DNA from: Planctomycetota bacterium
GTDB lineage: Bacteria; Planctomycetota; UBA1135; GCA-002686595
Reading direction: 5' to 3'
DNA: 33,144 nucleotides
NCBI GenBank assembly: GCA_029259575.1
Contig: JAJDEX010000576.1
Span: 1 to 33,144 of the forward strand
This document shows positions 16,218-23,556 of this stretch, piece by piece. The notes beneath the pieces are model-generated. The model was not told the origin of the DNA. It saw only the letters and a list, made by a program, of their open reading frames with translations, and did no database searches. Each line of letters opens with the position of its first letter. The stretch's first letter is position 1. Made by a program: the position numbers and the translations under genes.

Positions 16218-16371
16218 GATTCTCGGCCGATCGGTTCGAGGGATCCGTCGAATCGGACCCCGTGGTGTTCCGGGCAGGATGTCCTGGCGCCCAACCTACG
16301 GGCTCGCATGCCTGGCGTGAGCACGCATTCGATTCCCGGGGCCAGGTCGCTACGCTGCGCCGCGAACTCCC

Positions 16372-17049
16372 ATGCGTCGGCACCATCTCACGAACCTCGG
16401 AACGGCCTGGCTCTGGGCCGGCCTGCTGCTGGGCACCCTCGCCTGCGGCCCCGGAATCGGTCCGACCCCGGGCATCCCGCGATCCACGCCGCCGTCCGGC
16501 ATCCAGCACCGTGAGACGTTCGATGAGCGGACCGGCGCGCTGATTCATGCGTGGAACGAGAGCTTCGATCGGGGTGGGTTGCCGGTCCGGGAAGACCTGG
16601 AGCGTCGCTGGTGGCCCAACGGCACGCTGCGCGCCGAGCGCCATTGGCGATCGGGGATTCCCGTCGGACGTTGGTCGACGTGGTGGGAGGACGGTGCGCC
16701 GCGCTCGGTCCACGAGCACGCGCCCGAGCCGTCGACGATGACCTACTGGCATCCGGGTGGGTCCAGGTCGAGCGAAGGCCTGCACCTCCTGGGCAGCAAG
16801 CAGGGCGTCTGGACGTTCTGGGACGAAGCGGGGACCGTGAGGCGCGAGGGTCGTTTCGAGGACGGCATCGAGACCGGCGTGTGGACCCTGTGGCATCCCA
16901 GCGGCGCGCTGGAGGCCCGCGGCGTGATGCGCGCCGGCAAGCGTGTGGGGGAGTGGAAGCTGTGGGCCGAGTCCGAGGACGTGCGCCATTCGGACTGGAT
17001 GCCGCCGCTCGACCCGGTGCCCTCACCGCGTCGCGGCTGGAACGGCTAG
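16372..17049 (+). CDS. Lipoprotein with MORN-variant repeats
   Basis: The 225-residue protein has a signal peptide ending in lipobox TLAC (Cys25), so it is membrane-anchored outside the cytoplasm. The mature part carries short repeats of the MORN_2 (antitoxin YwqK-like) kind, each with a W-x-x-x-G or G-x-W core: RRWWPNGTLRAERHW, GRWSTWWEDGAPR, TYWHPGGSRSSEG, GVWTFWDEAGTVRREGRF, GVWTLWHPSGALEARGVM and GEWKLW. These form an open beta-sheet, and the known roles are in binding proteins or lipid surfaces. It is divergent from the sigma operon, so it may belong to that regulon (inference). TACGCT at 16351-16356 could be its -10. Its TAG stop lies in a CTAG that also stops the opposite SPFH gene. 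Confidence 0.85.
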   Translation: MRRHHLTNLGTAWLWAGLLLGTLACGPGIGPTPGIPRSTPPSGIQHRETFDERTGALIHAWNESFDRGGLPVREDLERRWWPNGTLRAERHWRSGIPVGRWSTWWEDGAPRSVHEHAPEPSTMTYWHPGGSRSSEGLHLLGSKQGVWTFWDEAGTVRREGRFEDGIETGVWTLWHPSGALEARGVMRAGKRVGEWKLWAESEDVRHSDWMPPLDPVPSPRRGWNG

Positions 17050-18014
17050 CGCGTCATGGAACGCAAGCGACCGGACGTCGACACGCGGGACATCAACGCG
17101 AGTTCCGCGCGACGGATGCGCACCGAGCTCCAGCCCTTCTGCGTCAAGGCCGCGCGCAGTCGGCGCAGGCGACGTCGATGCCGTTCGAACGACTGGATCA
17201 CGATCGCGCGGCGGCGCGGCATCTGTCGCGTGCCGACCAGCCCGAGCGCCATCGCGCGCAGCACGTCGCCCGATTCGACGACGCCCAAGGCGCGCATCCG
17301 TTCCTGGGTGACCTTGTCCATCTGCGTGATGCGCAGGCTCTGGGGCGAGGGGGTGATGCTGGGGAAACCGGCCGCTTCGACCGACACGCCCCAGGGCGCC
17401 AGGCGGCGCGTGAGATTGGCCTTGAGCTGTTCGTTCAAGGACGGAATGTCATGGATCGATACGCGTGTGCTGGTGCGCAGGACCTCCTGCACGCCGAGAC
17501 CGAGCATCTGGACCATGCCCTTCACGACGTCGTCGATCTCGATCAGCGCACGTCGGATGTCGACGATGCGGTAGACGAGGTTCGCGTCGGCGTGCAGGAC
17601 GAGGCCCTCCAGCGTCGCGACCCGTTGGCTCGGCAGGTCCAGCGTGCGCGATCGCGTCGGCAGGATCTCGCCCTTCTGCACGAACGGGATCATCCAATGG
17701 AAGCCCGGCTCGAGTCGCGCCCCCGCGCGTCCGAACGTGAAGCGCAGGCCCGTGTAGCCCGAGTCGACCGTCAAGCCCATCGCCTTGACGAGGGCGTAGA
17801 CCGAGGACACGACGATGTAGAAGAGGTTGTCGCCCAGCTTGTCGAAGAGGTCCCAGAGGAGCCGCGAACCCGGGTTGCGGGAGTCCTCGCCCTCGGTCGG
17901 CGTCTCCGTCTCCTTGGGTTCGTCCTGCCGCGAGGCAAGGGCCGCCTGCAACGCTCGAGCCTCGCGGCCCCAGCGTTCGTCGACGGTGGTGGAGGTCACG
18001 CGTCCGCGACTCAC
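17046..18014 (-). CDS. SPFH/band 7 (stomatin-like) protein, second of a tandem pair
   Basis: The frame is placed with a GTG that overlaps the upstream TGA (GTGA), preceded by GAGG four bases away, giving 322 residues. A second GTG at 17999 is the alternative. A polar, acidic N-terminus leads to a membrane-associating stretch near 63-81 (NLFYIVVSSVYALVKAMGL). A full SPFH core follows: GYTGLRFTFGRAGARLEPG, WMIPFVQKGE, TLDLPSQRV, ADANLVYRIVDIRRALIEID, WGVSVEAAGFPSI and TPSPQSLRITQMDKV. The last 50 residues are strongly basic (RHRRRLRRLRAALTQK). SPFH proteins form oligomeric membrane scaffolds that hold protease or lipid domains. Its sequence follows its upstream neighbour along the core, so the pair arose by duplication and probably hetero-oligomerises. 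No NfeD or FtsH gene adjoins it. Confidence 0.86.
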   Translation of the reverse strand: MSRGRVTSTTVDERWGREARALQAALASRQDEPKETETPTEGEDSRNPGSRLLWDLFDKLGDNLFYIVVSSVYALVKAMGLTVDSGYTGLRFTFGRAGARLEPGFHWMIPFVQKGEILPTRSRTLDLPSQRVATLEGLVLHADANLVYRIVDIRRALIEIDDVVKGMVQMLGLGVQEVLRTSTRVSIHDIPSLNEQLKANLTRRLAPWGVSVEAAGFPSITPSPQSLRITQMDKVTQERMRALGVVESGDVLRAMALGLVGTRQMPRRRAIVIQSFERHRRRLRRLRAALTQKGWSSVRIRRAELALMSRVSTSGRLRSMTR

Positions 18015-18796
18015 AGGTCCTCGTCGCCCTCCGATTCGTCGTCCAAGGGTTGCCCCGGATTCTCCATGGCGTCCTTCTCCTTCTGACGACGTTTCTCCTC
18101 GTCGAGCACGCCGTACATCTCGCCTTCGGCGCGGTCCGTGTACGCGTCGTCCTGGGCACGACGGCGGCGGGCGGAGGTCGCGGGCTCGTCCGGGTGGACC
18201 GAGACGACCGCGCCCGAGATCAAGGCGACCGCGGCTTCCTCGCTGAGTCCCTGGTCGGCCAGGTGTTCGTACAGCGCCAGCTTCTCGTGGGCCAGCATCT
18301 CGAGCTGGGTGATCTCGAGCGTCGTCGGCGACGGCGAGATGTTCGAGAACCCGAACTGCAGGATGCGCACGCCCCATTGGTCCTCGACGTTGCGCAGCTC
18401 GTCGCGAATCTCGTCGCACATCTGATCGACGGCCGTCACGGTCTTGCGGTCCTTGCTGGACACGACCTGTTGGATCGCGATGACGACGCGGTTCTGCAAG
18501 CCGGTCACCAGGTCGTCGACCTCGATGACGGCCTTGCGCAGGTTGACGATCTGGTAGACGACCTTCGAGTCGATCTCGTAGACCAGGTTGTCGCTCAGCT
18601 GGATGATCTGGGGCTCCAGGTCGAGCGTCGTGTGCTTCGTCTCCTTGACCTGGAACGTCTGGATGATCGGGATCTTGAAGTGGATCCCCGGTCCGACGAC
18701 CGAGCGGGCGCGGCCCAGGGTGAAGCGCAGAGCGTGTTGGCCGTCTTTGACGACGACGAAGAGGCCGGTGAAGGCTCCGAAGATGTCGAGGGACAT
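18011..18796 (-). CDS. SPFH/band 7 (stomatin-like) protein, first of a tandem pair
   Basis: The start is set at ATG 18796 (MSLDIFGAFTGLFVVV), where a hydrophobic membrane-entry segment begins; the open frame upstream is low-complexity Gly/Pro/Arg and unlikely to be translated. The 261-residue product shows HALRFTLGRARSVVGPGIHF, IPIIQTFQVKE, TTLDLEPQIIQLSDNL, SKVVYQIVNLRKAVIEVDD, WGVRILQFGFSNISPSP and ITQLEMLAHEKLALYE, all typical of the family. The C-terminal 60 residues are acidic and probably disordered (ending DDESEGDEDL). This contrasts with the basic tail of its partner, so charge pairing between the two is possible (inference). It is co-transcribed with the second SPFH gene and divergent from HMG-CoA reductase. 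Confidence 0.88.
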   Translation of the reverse strand: MSLDIFGAFTGLFVVVKDGQHALRFTLGRARSVVGPGIHFKIPIIQTFQVKETKHTTLDLEPQIIQLSDNLVYEIDSKVVYQIVNLRKAVIEVDDLVTGLQNRVVIAIQQVVSSKDRKTVTAVDQMCDEIRDELRNVEDQWGVRILQFGFSNISPSPTTLEITQLEMLAHEKLALYEHLADQGLSEEAAVALISGAVVSVHPDEPATSARRRRAQDDAYTDRAEGEMYGVLDEEKRRQKEKDAMENPGQPLDDESEGDEDL

Positions 18797-18963
18797 GGTG
18801 TCGGTTGGGCGCCTCTTGGGGCGTCGTGAGGGGATGCCGAGTGCGGGCCCCCGCCGAGGGGGCATGCCGCTGCGAGTCCCTGCTGGGTGGATGCGTGGGG
18901 CGGGCCCTCGGACGCAGCCCCATCGAATGGGGCCGGCCGGGTGCCGTGGTCCCGCCGAAAGGG

Positions 18964-18999
18964 GCGGACGTCCGCGGAGGATACTCGCTGGCCCTCCGC
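18964..18999. promoter_or_regulatory. Nested palindromes upstream of HMG-CoA reductase, candidate operator
   Basis: GCGGACGTCCGC is a perfect 12-base palindrome. It abuts a seven-base inverted repeat (GCGGAGG and CCTCCGC, 12 bases apart) that spans the -35 position of the HMGR promoter. Confidence 0.4.
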
Positions 19000-19007
19000 C
19001 CACGCGC

Positions 19008-19013
19008 TACCTT
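19008..19013 (+). promoter_or_regulatory. -10-like TACCTT, candidate leaderless promoter
   Basis: TACCTT ends six bases before the ATG at 19020. The hexamer is a poorer match than the others, but the spacing is the same as at pdxA and the TPMT-family gene. Confidence 0.35.
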
Positions 19014-19019
19014 CCCGCC

Positions 19020-20228
19020 ATGACTCCCCGTCCCACCCCGCCCCGGATCCCGCGCGAACGCGGTGACGATCACAATCCTTCCATCGTCGCGCGGCGCCTC
19101 GCGCTCTGCGAAGGGGCCGCCGGTGGCGCCCTGCCGTACCTGGCGGGGCAGTCCGTGGAGCCGGCGGCGGCCCGCGGCAACATCGAGAACCTGATCGGCT
19201 TCGCCCAGGTGCCCGTGGGCATCGCGGGTCCGATGTCGGTCGACACCTCGTCCGGCGAACGCACCGTCTACGTCCCGATGGCCACGACCGAGGGTGCGAT
19301 GGTCGCGTCCTACTCCCGTGGCATGCGGCTGCTCGGGGAAGGTGGGGGAGCCTGGGCGCGCGTCACCCGCGAGGGTTTGTCGCAGCACCCGATGCTGGAG
19401 TACGCGGACGTCCCCGGGGCGCTCGCTGCAGCGGACGTGGCGCGCACGAGCCTGGCGGCCTGGCGCGAGGTCGTCCAAGGCATCACCTCGCACGGCGAGT
19501 TGATCAGCGCGGATCCCGAGATCCTGGGGCGGCGCCTCGTGCTGCGCTTGATCTTCACGACGGGCGATGCGATCGGGATCAACATGGCGGCGCACGCGGC
19601 CGACCTGATCAGTCAAGACCTGGCGGAGCGTACGCGGGCCCGCGCGCGCTACGTCCACGGCCAGGACGTCGAGAAGCGCGCGAACGCTCGCGCACTGGTC
19701 GAGGGGCGCGGTCGCTCGGTCGTCGCCCAGGTCGTCGTGCCGCGCAAGGCCTTGCAGGACGTCGCGCGCGTCACGCCTGAGGACATGGTCGCCGTCGCGC
19801 GCGCCTACGCCACCGGCTACGCGCAACTGGGCACCCAGAACTGGACCGTCCAGGCCGCGAACGGGCTGTCCGCGATCCTGGTGGCCTGCGGCCAGGACGT
19901 CGCCTACGTCACCGAATCCGCCACAGGACTGCTGGATCTGGACCTCACGGACGACGGCGATCTGTTCGCATCCGTCACGTTGCCGTCGTTGTTGGTCGGC
20001 ACCGTCGGCGGCGGCAGCGGACAGGGCACGGCGCACGAGTGCCTGTCGATCCTGGGGTGCGTGGGCGACGGACAGGCGAACACGTTCGCCGAGATCCTGG
20101 GCGCCGCGGTGCTCGCCGGCGACCTGTCGTTGATGGCGGCCTTCTGTGCGCACGAGTTCGTCGAAGCGCACGAGCGTTTGGGTCGCAACCGCCCCGGTCG
20201 AGACCGCGACGGGAGTCCGAGCGCGTGA
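19020..20228 (+). CDS. Hydroxymethylglutaryl-CoA reductase
   Basis: The 402-residue catalytic domain reduces HMG-CoA to mevalonate, the committed step of the mevalonate route to isoprenoids. Motifs in order are ENLIGFAQVPVGIAGPM, ATTEGAMVAS with Glu91, GDAIGINM, DVEKRANA with Lys219, ACGQDVAYV with Asp293, VGTVGGGSGQGTAHE, and a C-terminal FVEAHERLGRNR with His384. These match the Glu/Lys/Asp/His catalytic set. The VGTVGGG and C-terminal His-x-x-x-Gly-Arg-Asn patterns look closer to class I (eukaryote/archaeal) enzymes than to class II bacterial ones. There is no membrane domain, so it is cytosolic. The Lys motif differs from the class I DKKPAAINW, so the subclass is uncertain. The stop overlaps the next start (GTGA). 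No other mevalonate gene is present here. Confidence 0.9.
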   Translation: MTPRPTPPRIPRERGDDHNPSIVARRLALCEGAAGGALPYLAGQSVEPAAARGNIENLIGFAQVPVGIAGPMSVDTSSGERTVYVPMATTEGAMVASYSRGMRLLGEGGGAWARVTREGLSQHPMLEYADVPGALAAADVARTSLAAWREVVQGITSHGELISADPEILGRRLVLRLIFTTGDAIGINMAAHAADLISQDLAERTRARARYVHGQDVEKRANARALVEGRGRSVVAQVVVPRKALQDVARVTPEDMVAVARAYATGYAQLGTQNWTVQAANGLSAILVACGQDVAYVTESATGLLDLDLTDDGDLFASVTLPSLLVGTVGGGSGQGTAHECLSILGCVGDGQANTFAEILGAAVLAGDLSLMAAFCAHEFVEAHERLGRNRPGRDRDGSPSA

Positions 20229-21148
20229 AGCCGGACTCGAAACCGTTGGGCCTGTGGGTCTGGATCTCCTACGGATTCCTGGTCGCGTGCCTCGGCATGT
20301 ACCTCTACATGGGCTCGCAGCCCGGGGGCGCGAACGCGATCTGGGTCTACCGCTTCGGTCGCTATTTCCTGGCGATCGGCGCGTTGCTCTTCCTGCCGAT
20401 CGCGTTCTTCTGCGCGTGGCGTTCGCAGCCGATGATCACGAGGCCGCGCGGCCTCGCCTTCGCGTGCTTGGCCGGCACGGTCGGGATCGCCACCTGGCCG
20501 GTGCCGTACAGCACGCCGCATCCGCCCAGCACGGTCGAGTTCCACATGCCGGTCGCAGGCGCCTGGCGCGTCCTGATCGGAGGCCGCGGCGACCAGGCCA
20601 ATCCGCTGCGCTTGATCCCCGCGCGTTGCACCGGCCTGCAGCTGGTGCGCGATGTCGAGGGAGCCCCGATCCGCGAGGGGGCCGCGGTGCCGCCGACCTA
20701 TGTGGATCACCTCGCCTTCGGGGAACCCGTGAGCTCTCCGTGCGCGGGGACGGTCGTGCGAGCCGTGGGGGACCTGCCCGACCTGCCCGCGCCCGAGCGG
20801 CGACGTAGCGCCGAGATCGGCAACCACGTGGTTCTCGAGGTCGGTGAGGGCGAATACCTCTATCTGGCCAACCTCCAGGCCGGGAGCCTGCAGGTCGGCG
20901 TGGGGGAACGGGTCGAGACCGGCCAGTCCGTGGCGCGGGTCGGGGCTTCGAGCCGCGCGAACCCCTCCTCGGCGCCCCATCTGGAGGTTTTCCTCGCCAG
21001 CCACCCTGACCTGCAGCACGCCGAAGGGGTGCCCTGGTTCCTGTTCGACTACGTCGCCGACGGCGTCCCGATCCGCTCCGGGGTCCCGCGCGGAGGGGTC
21101 GCCCGGGGTGGCGCTTGGGTGGGCCAGGTGATCGAAGCGAGTCGCTGA
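20225..21148 (+). CDS. Membrane protein with degenerate M23 (LytM-like) peptidase fold
   Basis: Starting at the GTG that overlaps the HMGR stop, the 307-residue protein has three predicted membrane segments (about 9-28, 47-65 and 78-95). An extracytoplasmic beta-rich domain follows. Its pattern follows M23 endopeptidases: YVDHLAFGEPVSSPCAGTVV (about 159-178), GNHVVLEVGEGEYLYLANL, VQ/VGxxVETGQSVARVGASS, then APHLEVFL with His252. In active M23 enzymes the last motif is HLHFE and the third is YAHL. Here these read HLEVF and YLANL, so at least two zinc-site or catalytic histidines are missing and a non-catalytic, peptidoglycan-binding or regulatory role is more likely. Coupling to HMG-CoA reductase may link isoprenoid carrier supply and envelope biology, but that is speculation. 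Confidence 0.75.
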   Translation: MKPDSKPLGLWVWISYGFLVACLGMYLYMGSQPGGANAIWVYRFGRYFLAIGALLFLPIAFFCAWRSQPMITRPRGLAFACLAGTVGIATWPVPYSTPHPPSTVEFHMPVAGAWRVLIGGRGDQANPLRLIPARCTGLQLVRDVEGAPIREGAAVPPTYVDHLAFGEPVSSPCAGTVVRAVGDLPDLPAPERRRSAEIGNHVVLEVGEGEYLYLANLQAGSLQVGVGERVETGQSVARVGASSRANPSSAPHLEVFLASHPDLQHAEGVPWFLFDYVADGVPIRSGVPRGGVARGGAWVGQVIEASR

Positions 21149-21161
21149 GCCCACCCGGGCC

Positions 21162-21189
21162 TTGACGCGCGGAAGCCGGCTCCTATCCT
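21162..21189 (+). promoter_or_regulatory. Sigma-70-type promoter for fusA
   Basis: TTGACG (-35, 5 of 6 to consensus) and TATCCT (-10, 4 of 6) are 16 bases apart. Predicted transcription starts near 21196, giving a leader of about 157 bases. It is one of only two promoters in the window with two readable hexamers. Confidence 0.65.
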
Positions 21190-21195
21190 GATTGG

Positions 21196-21352
21196 CTTCC
21201 ACGCCCGGAGAGCAAGTCTCTTTGGGCGCGAATCGACCCCTGTTCCCACTCGGAAGAGCGCCAAGAGTCCCGGCCAAGAGCCGGCTGTCGCGCACCTTCC
21301 GATCTCGATCGACGCACTTCGCGTCTGCCCCCATTCCTGATCCTCCATCGCC
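21196..21352 (+). promoter_or_regulatory. Structured 5' leader of fusA
   Basis: The leader opens with a ten-base-pair hairpin (GCCCGGAGAG, loop CAAGT, CTCTTTGGGC, 21203-21227). The sequence GCCAAGAG then occurs twice (21260-21267 and 21273-21280), the second copy within a short CCGG/CCGG stem. No Shine-Dalgarno is evident before the ATG. No known riboswitch was recognised. Confidence 0.5.
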
Positions 21353-23464
21353 ATGACCGCCGTCCTCAAGAAAGAGTCCCCGAGCCTGTCCAGGCCCCAG
21401 TCCAAGGGACTCGCGCGTCGCCGCAACATCGGGATCATGGCCCACATCGATGCGGGCAAGACGACCGTCACGGAGCGCGTGCTCTTCCTGACCCAGCGCA
21501 TCCACAAGACCGGCGAAGTCCATGACGGCGCCGCGACGATGGATTACCTGGAAGAGGAGCAGAAGCGCGGCATCACGATCCAGTCGGCTGCGACGTCCTG
21601 CGAGTGGAACGGCTACGAGATCAACATCATCGACACGCCGGGTCACGTCGACTTCACCGTCGAGGTCGAGCGCTCGCTGCGCGTCCTCGATGGCGCCGTC
21701 GCGGTGTTCGACGCCAAGAACGGTGTCGAGGCCCAGTCCGAAACGGTGTGGCGTCAGGCCGACCGCTACAAGGTTCCGCGCATCTGCTTCATCAACAAGA
21801 TGGACAAGATCGGTGCGAACTTCGAGTTCGCCGTCGGCACCATCCGCGATCGCCTCGGCGCGCGCCCCGTCCCGATCCAGCTGCCGATCGGCACCGAGAA
21901 GGACTTCGAGGGCTTCGTCGACCTGATCCGCATGAAGTACATCACCTTCCCCGACGATGGGGACGGTCGCGAGTACCTCGAGGGCGAGATTCCCGAGGAG
22001 CACATGGAGGCCGCCGAGCTGGCGCGCCACGACATGCTCGAGGTCGCCGCCGAGAGCGACGACGAGCTGCTCGACCTGTTCCTCGAGGATCAGCCGATCA
22101 GCGAAGAGATGGTCGTCCGCGCGCTGCGCCAGGCCTGCCTGAGCCTCGCCGCCACGCCGGTCCTCGCCGGTTCCGCCCTCAAGCACAAGGGCGTGCGCTT
22201 CGTCATGGACGCCGTCCTCCAGCTGCTGCCCGCGCCGATCGAGATCCCGCCCGTCGAGGGCACGATCCCGCACACCGAGACCATCGTCACGCGCAAGCCG
22301 TCCGACGACGATCCCGTCGCCGTCATGGCGTTCAAGACGATCGCCGAGCCGACCGGTGACCTGACCTTCGTGCGCGTCTACTCGGGCGTCCTCAAGAAGG
22401 GCACCAAGCTCGAGAACCCGCGCACGGGCAAGACCGAGCGCATCGGCCGCCTCGTTCGGATGCACGCCAACAAGCGCGAGGCGCTCGAGGAAGTGCACGC
22501 CGGCGACATCGCCGCCATCATCGGTCTGAAGAACACCGTCACCGGAGACACGTTGTGCGATCCGGACAACCCGATCGCGCTGCAGAAGATCTCCTTCCCG
22601 GACACCGTCATCTCGATGTCCCTCGAGCCGGAAGAGAACAAGGACCGCGACAAGCTGTCCGAGATCATCGGCCGCATGATGCGCGAGGACCCGACCTTCA
22701 AGGCGGTCACCGACGAGGCTACGGGCGAGCTCGTGATCTCGGGCATGGGTGAGCTGCACCTGGAAGTCGTCGTCGGTCGCATCAAGAACGACCACAACTG
22801 CGGCGTGCGCACCGGCAAGCCGAAGGTCGCGCTCAAGCAACGCCTCAAGAAGAACATCGAGACCCAAGCTCGCTACATCCGTCAGTCGGGTGGTTCGGGC
22901 CAGTTCGCCGTCGTCAGCGTCCGTTTCGAGTACGACCCCGAGCTGACCGGCTTCGAGTTCGTCGACGGCGTCAAGGGTGGCAACGTTCCCCGCGAGTACA
23001 TCCCGGCGGTGCGCACCGGTCTCGAGAGCTACTTCAAGGTCGGCGGCCGCAACGGTACGCCGTTCGTCTCGACGCGCTGCACGCTGTTCGACGGCAAGGC
23101 GCACGACGTCGACTCCAACGAGAAGGCCTTCGAGGCTGCGGGCGTCCTGGCCTTCCGCCAGGCGGTCGAGGGCGGCAACACCGTGTTGCTCGAGCCCTAC
23201 ATGAAGGTCGAGGTGACCGTGCCCGAGGAATTCCTCGGCGCCGTCGTCGGTGACCTCAACTCGCGCCGTGGCGAGGTGTCCGACGTCGACAGCCAGGGTG
23301 ACCTGCGCATCGTCCGCTCGGTCGTCCCGATCGCCGAGATGTTCGCCTACTCGTCCGCCCTGCGCGGCGCGACCCAGGGCCGTGGCCAGTACTCCATGGA
23401 GTTCCAGGAGTACCGCGACGTGCCCGAGGGCATCGCCAAGAAGATGCGCGAAGTCGAGGAGTAG
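21353..23464 (+). CDS. fusA: Translation elongation factor G
   Basis: The 703-residue GTPase has all EF-G motifs: G1 AHIDAGKTT (30-38), switch I ending [11 protein letters not shown]3 DTPGHVDF (94 onward), G4 NKMD (148-151) and GSALKHKGV. Domain II follows ([11 protein letters not shown]), then [11 protein letters not shown] and [12 protein letters not shown] in domain III, GGVPREY-like [12 protein letters not shown] in domain IV and a complete domain V. It catalyses ribosome translocation in the cytoplasm. QSAAT, GSALKxKGV and REDPTFK are closer to mitochondrial EF-G1 and the spirochaete/planctomycete type than to E. coli FusA (partial memory, not an alignment). No rpsL, rpsG or tuf genes flank it, so it is outside the classical str operon and may be one of several EF-G copies. 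It is followed by a terminator. Confidence 0.96.
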   Translation: MTAVLKKESPSLSRPQSKGLARRRNIGIMAHIDAGKTTVTERVLFLTQRIHKTGEVHDGAATMDYLEEEQKRGITIQSAATSCEWNGYEINIIDTPGHVDFTVEVERSLRVLDGAVAVFDAKNGVEAQSETVWRQADRYKVPRICFINKMDKIGANFEFAVGTIRDRLGARPVPIQLPIGTEKDFEGFVDLIRMKYITFPDDGDGREYLEGEIPEEHMEAAELARHDMLEVAAESDDELLDLFLEDQPISEEMVVRALRQACLSLAATPVLAGSALKHKGVRFVMDAVLQLLPAPIEIPPVEGTIPHTETIVTRKPSDDDPVAVMAFKTIAEPTGDLTFVRVYSGVLKKGTKLENPRTGKTERIGRLVRMHANKREALEEVHAGDIAAIIGLKNTVTGDTLCDPDNPIALQKISFPDTVISMSLEPEENKDRDKLSEIIGRMMREDPTFKAVTDEATGELVISGMGELHLEVVVGRIKNDHNCGVRTGKPKVALKQRLKKNIETQARYIRQSGGSGQFAVVSVRFEYDPELTGFEFVDGVKGGNVPREYIPAVRTGLESYFKVGGRNGTPFVSTRCTLFDGKAHDVDSNEKAFEAAGVLAFRQAVEGGNTVLLEPYMKVEVTVPEEFLGAVVGDLNSRRGEVSDVDSQGDLRIVRSVVPIAEMFAYSSALRGATQGRGQYSMEFQEYRDVPEGIAKKMREVEE

Positions 23465-23492
23465 TCCCGCTTCCGCATCGTGTGATTCCAAA

Positions 23493-23527
23493 AAGGGGCG
23501 CGGGTTCGACTCGCGCCCCTTCTTCGT
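23493..23527 (+). terminator. Rho-independent terminator after fusA
   Basis: AAGGGGCGCG pairs with CGCGCCCCTT (23493-23502 with 23512-23521) around a nine-base loop, followed by a T-rich CTTCGT stretch. It lies 28 bases after the fusA stop. Confidence 0.8.
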
Positions 23528-23541
23528 TCCCCTCCGCACGC

Positions 23542-23547
23542 TACGAT
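23542..23547 (+). promoter_or_regulatory. -10 element TACGAT, candidate near-leaderless promoter
   Basis: TACGAT ends nine bases before the ATG at 23557, leaving room for a leader of two or three bases. No -35 is obvious, and the fusA terminator lies immediately upstream. Confidence 0.45.
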
Positions 23548-23556
23548 CTGACCCCT

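Larger units (their letters stand above)
18797..19019. other. Divergent intergenic region between the SPFH pair and HMG-CoA reductase
   Basis: This stretch holds four dyads: GCCCCC/GGGGGC (18847-18863), GCCCCAT-CGA-ATGGGGC (18917-18933), the palindrome GCGGACGTCCGC (18964-18975) and GCGGAGG-N12-CCTCCGC (18974-18999). The -10 for HMG-CoA reductase is also here. No gene is seen. Confidence 0.5.

Noticed and set aside
16183-16989. N-terminal extension of the sigma factor frame to 501 codons
   Set aside because: It is antisense to the MORN lipoprotein gene and shows no sigma-factor similarity. The sigma fold starts well downstream.
10093-18965. Recurring GAAAGGGGC in three intergenic regions (near 10093, 14689 and 18957)
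   Set aside because: The flanks and the position relative to starts differ, and a 9-mer of this composition is expected by chance in GC-rich spacers.
18797-19003. N-terminal extension of the first SPFH frame
   Set aside because: The extra 69 residues are Gly/Pro/Arg low complexity over a region full of dyads. The SPFH membrane segment starts at the ATG at 18796.
20039-20224. Upstream extension of the M23-like frame inside HMG-CoA reductase
   Set aside because: It is Arg-rich out-of-frame translation of the HMGR gene. The GTG overlapping the stop gives a natural start at a membrane helix.
23501-23516. GGTTCGACTC resembling a tRNA T-loop after fusA
   Set aside because: The T-stem does not pair correctly and a 76-base tRNA would run into the fusA coding sequence. 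The segment is the loop and stem of the fusA terminator.
19904-23539. 1211-codon open frame antisense to fusA and HMG-CoA reductase, and similar 970-1040-codon antisense frames at 4275-7355, 7066-10083 and 25577-28504
   Set aside because: They lie opposite well-identified genes and arise from the strong G/C third-position bias. Their translations are low-complexity and match no fold.
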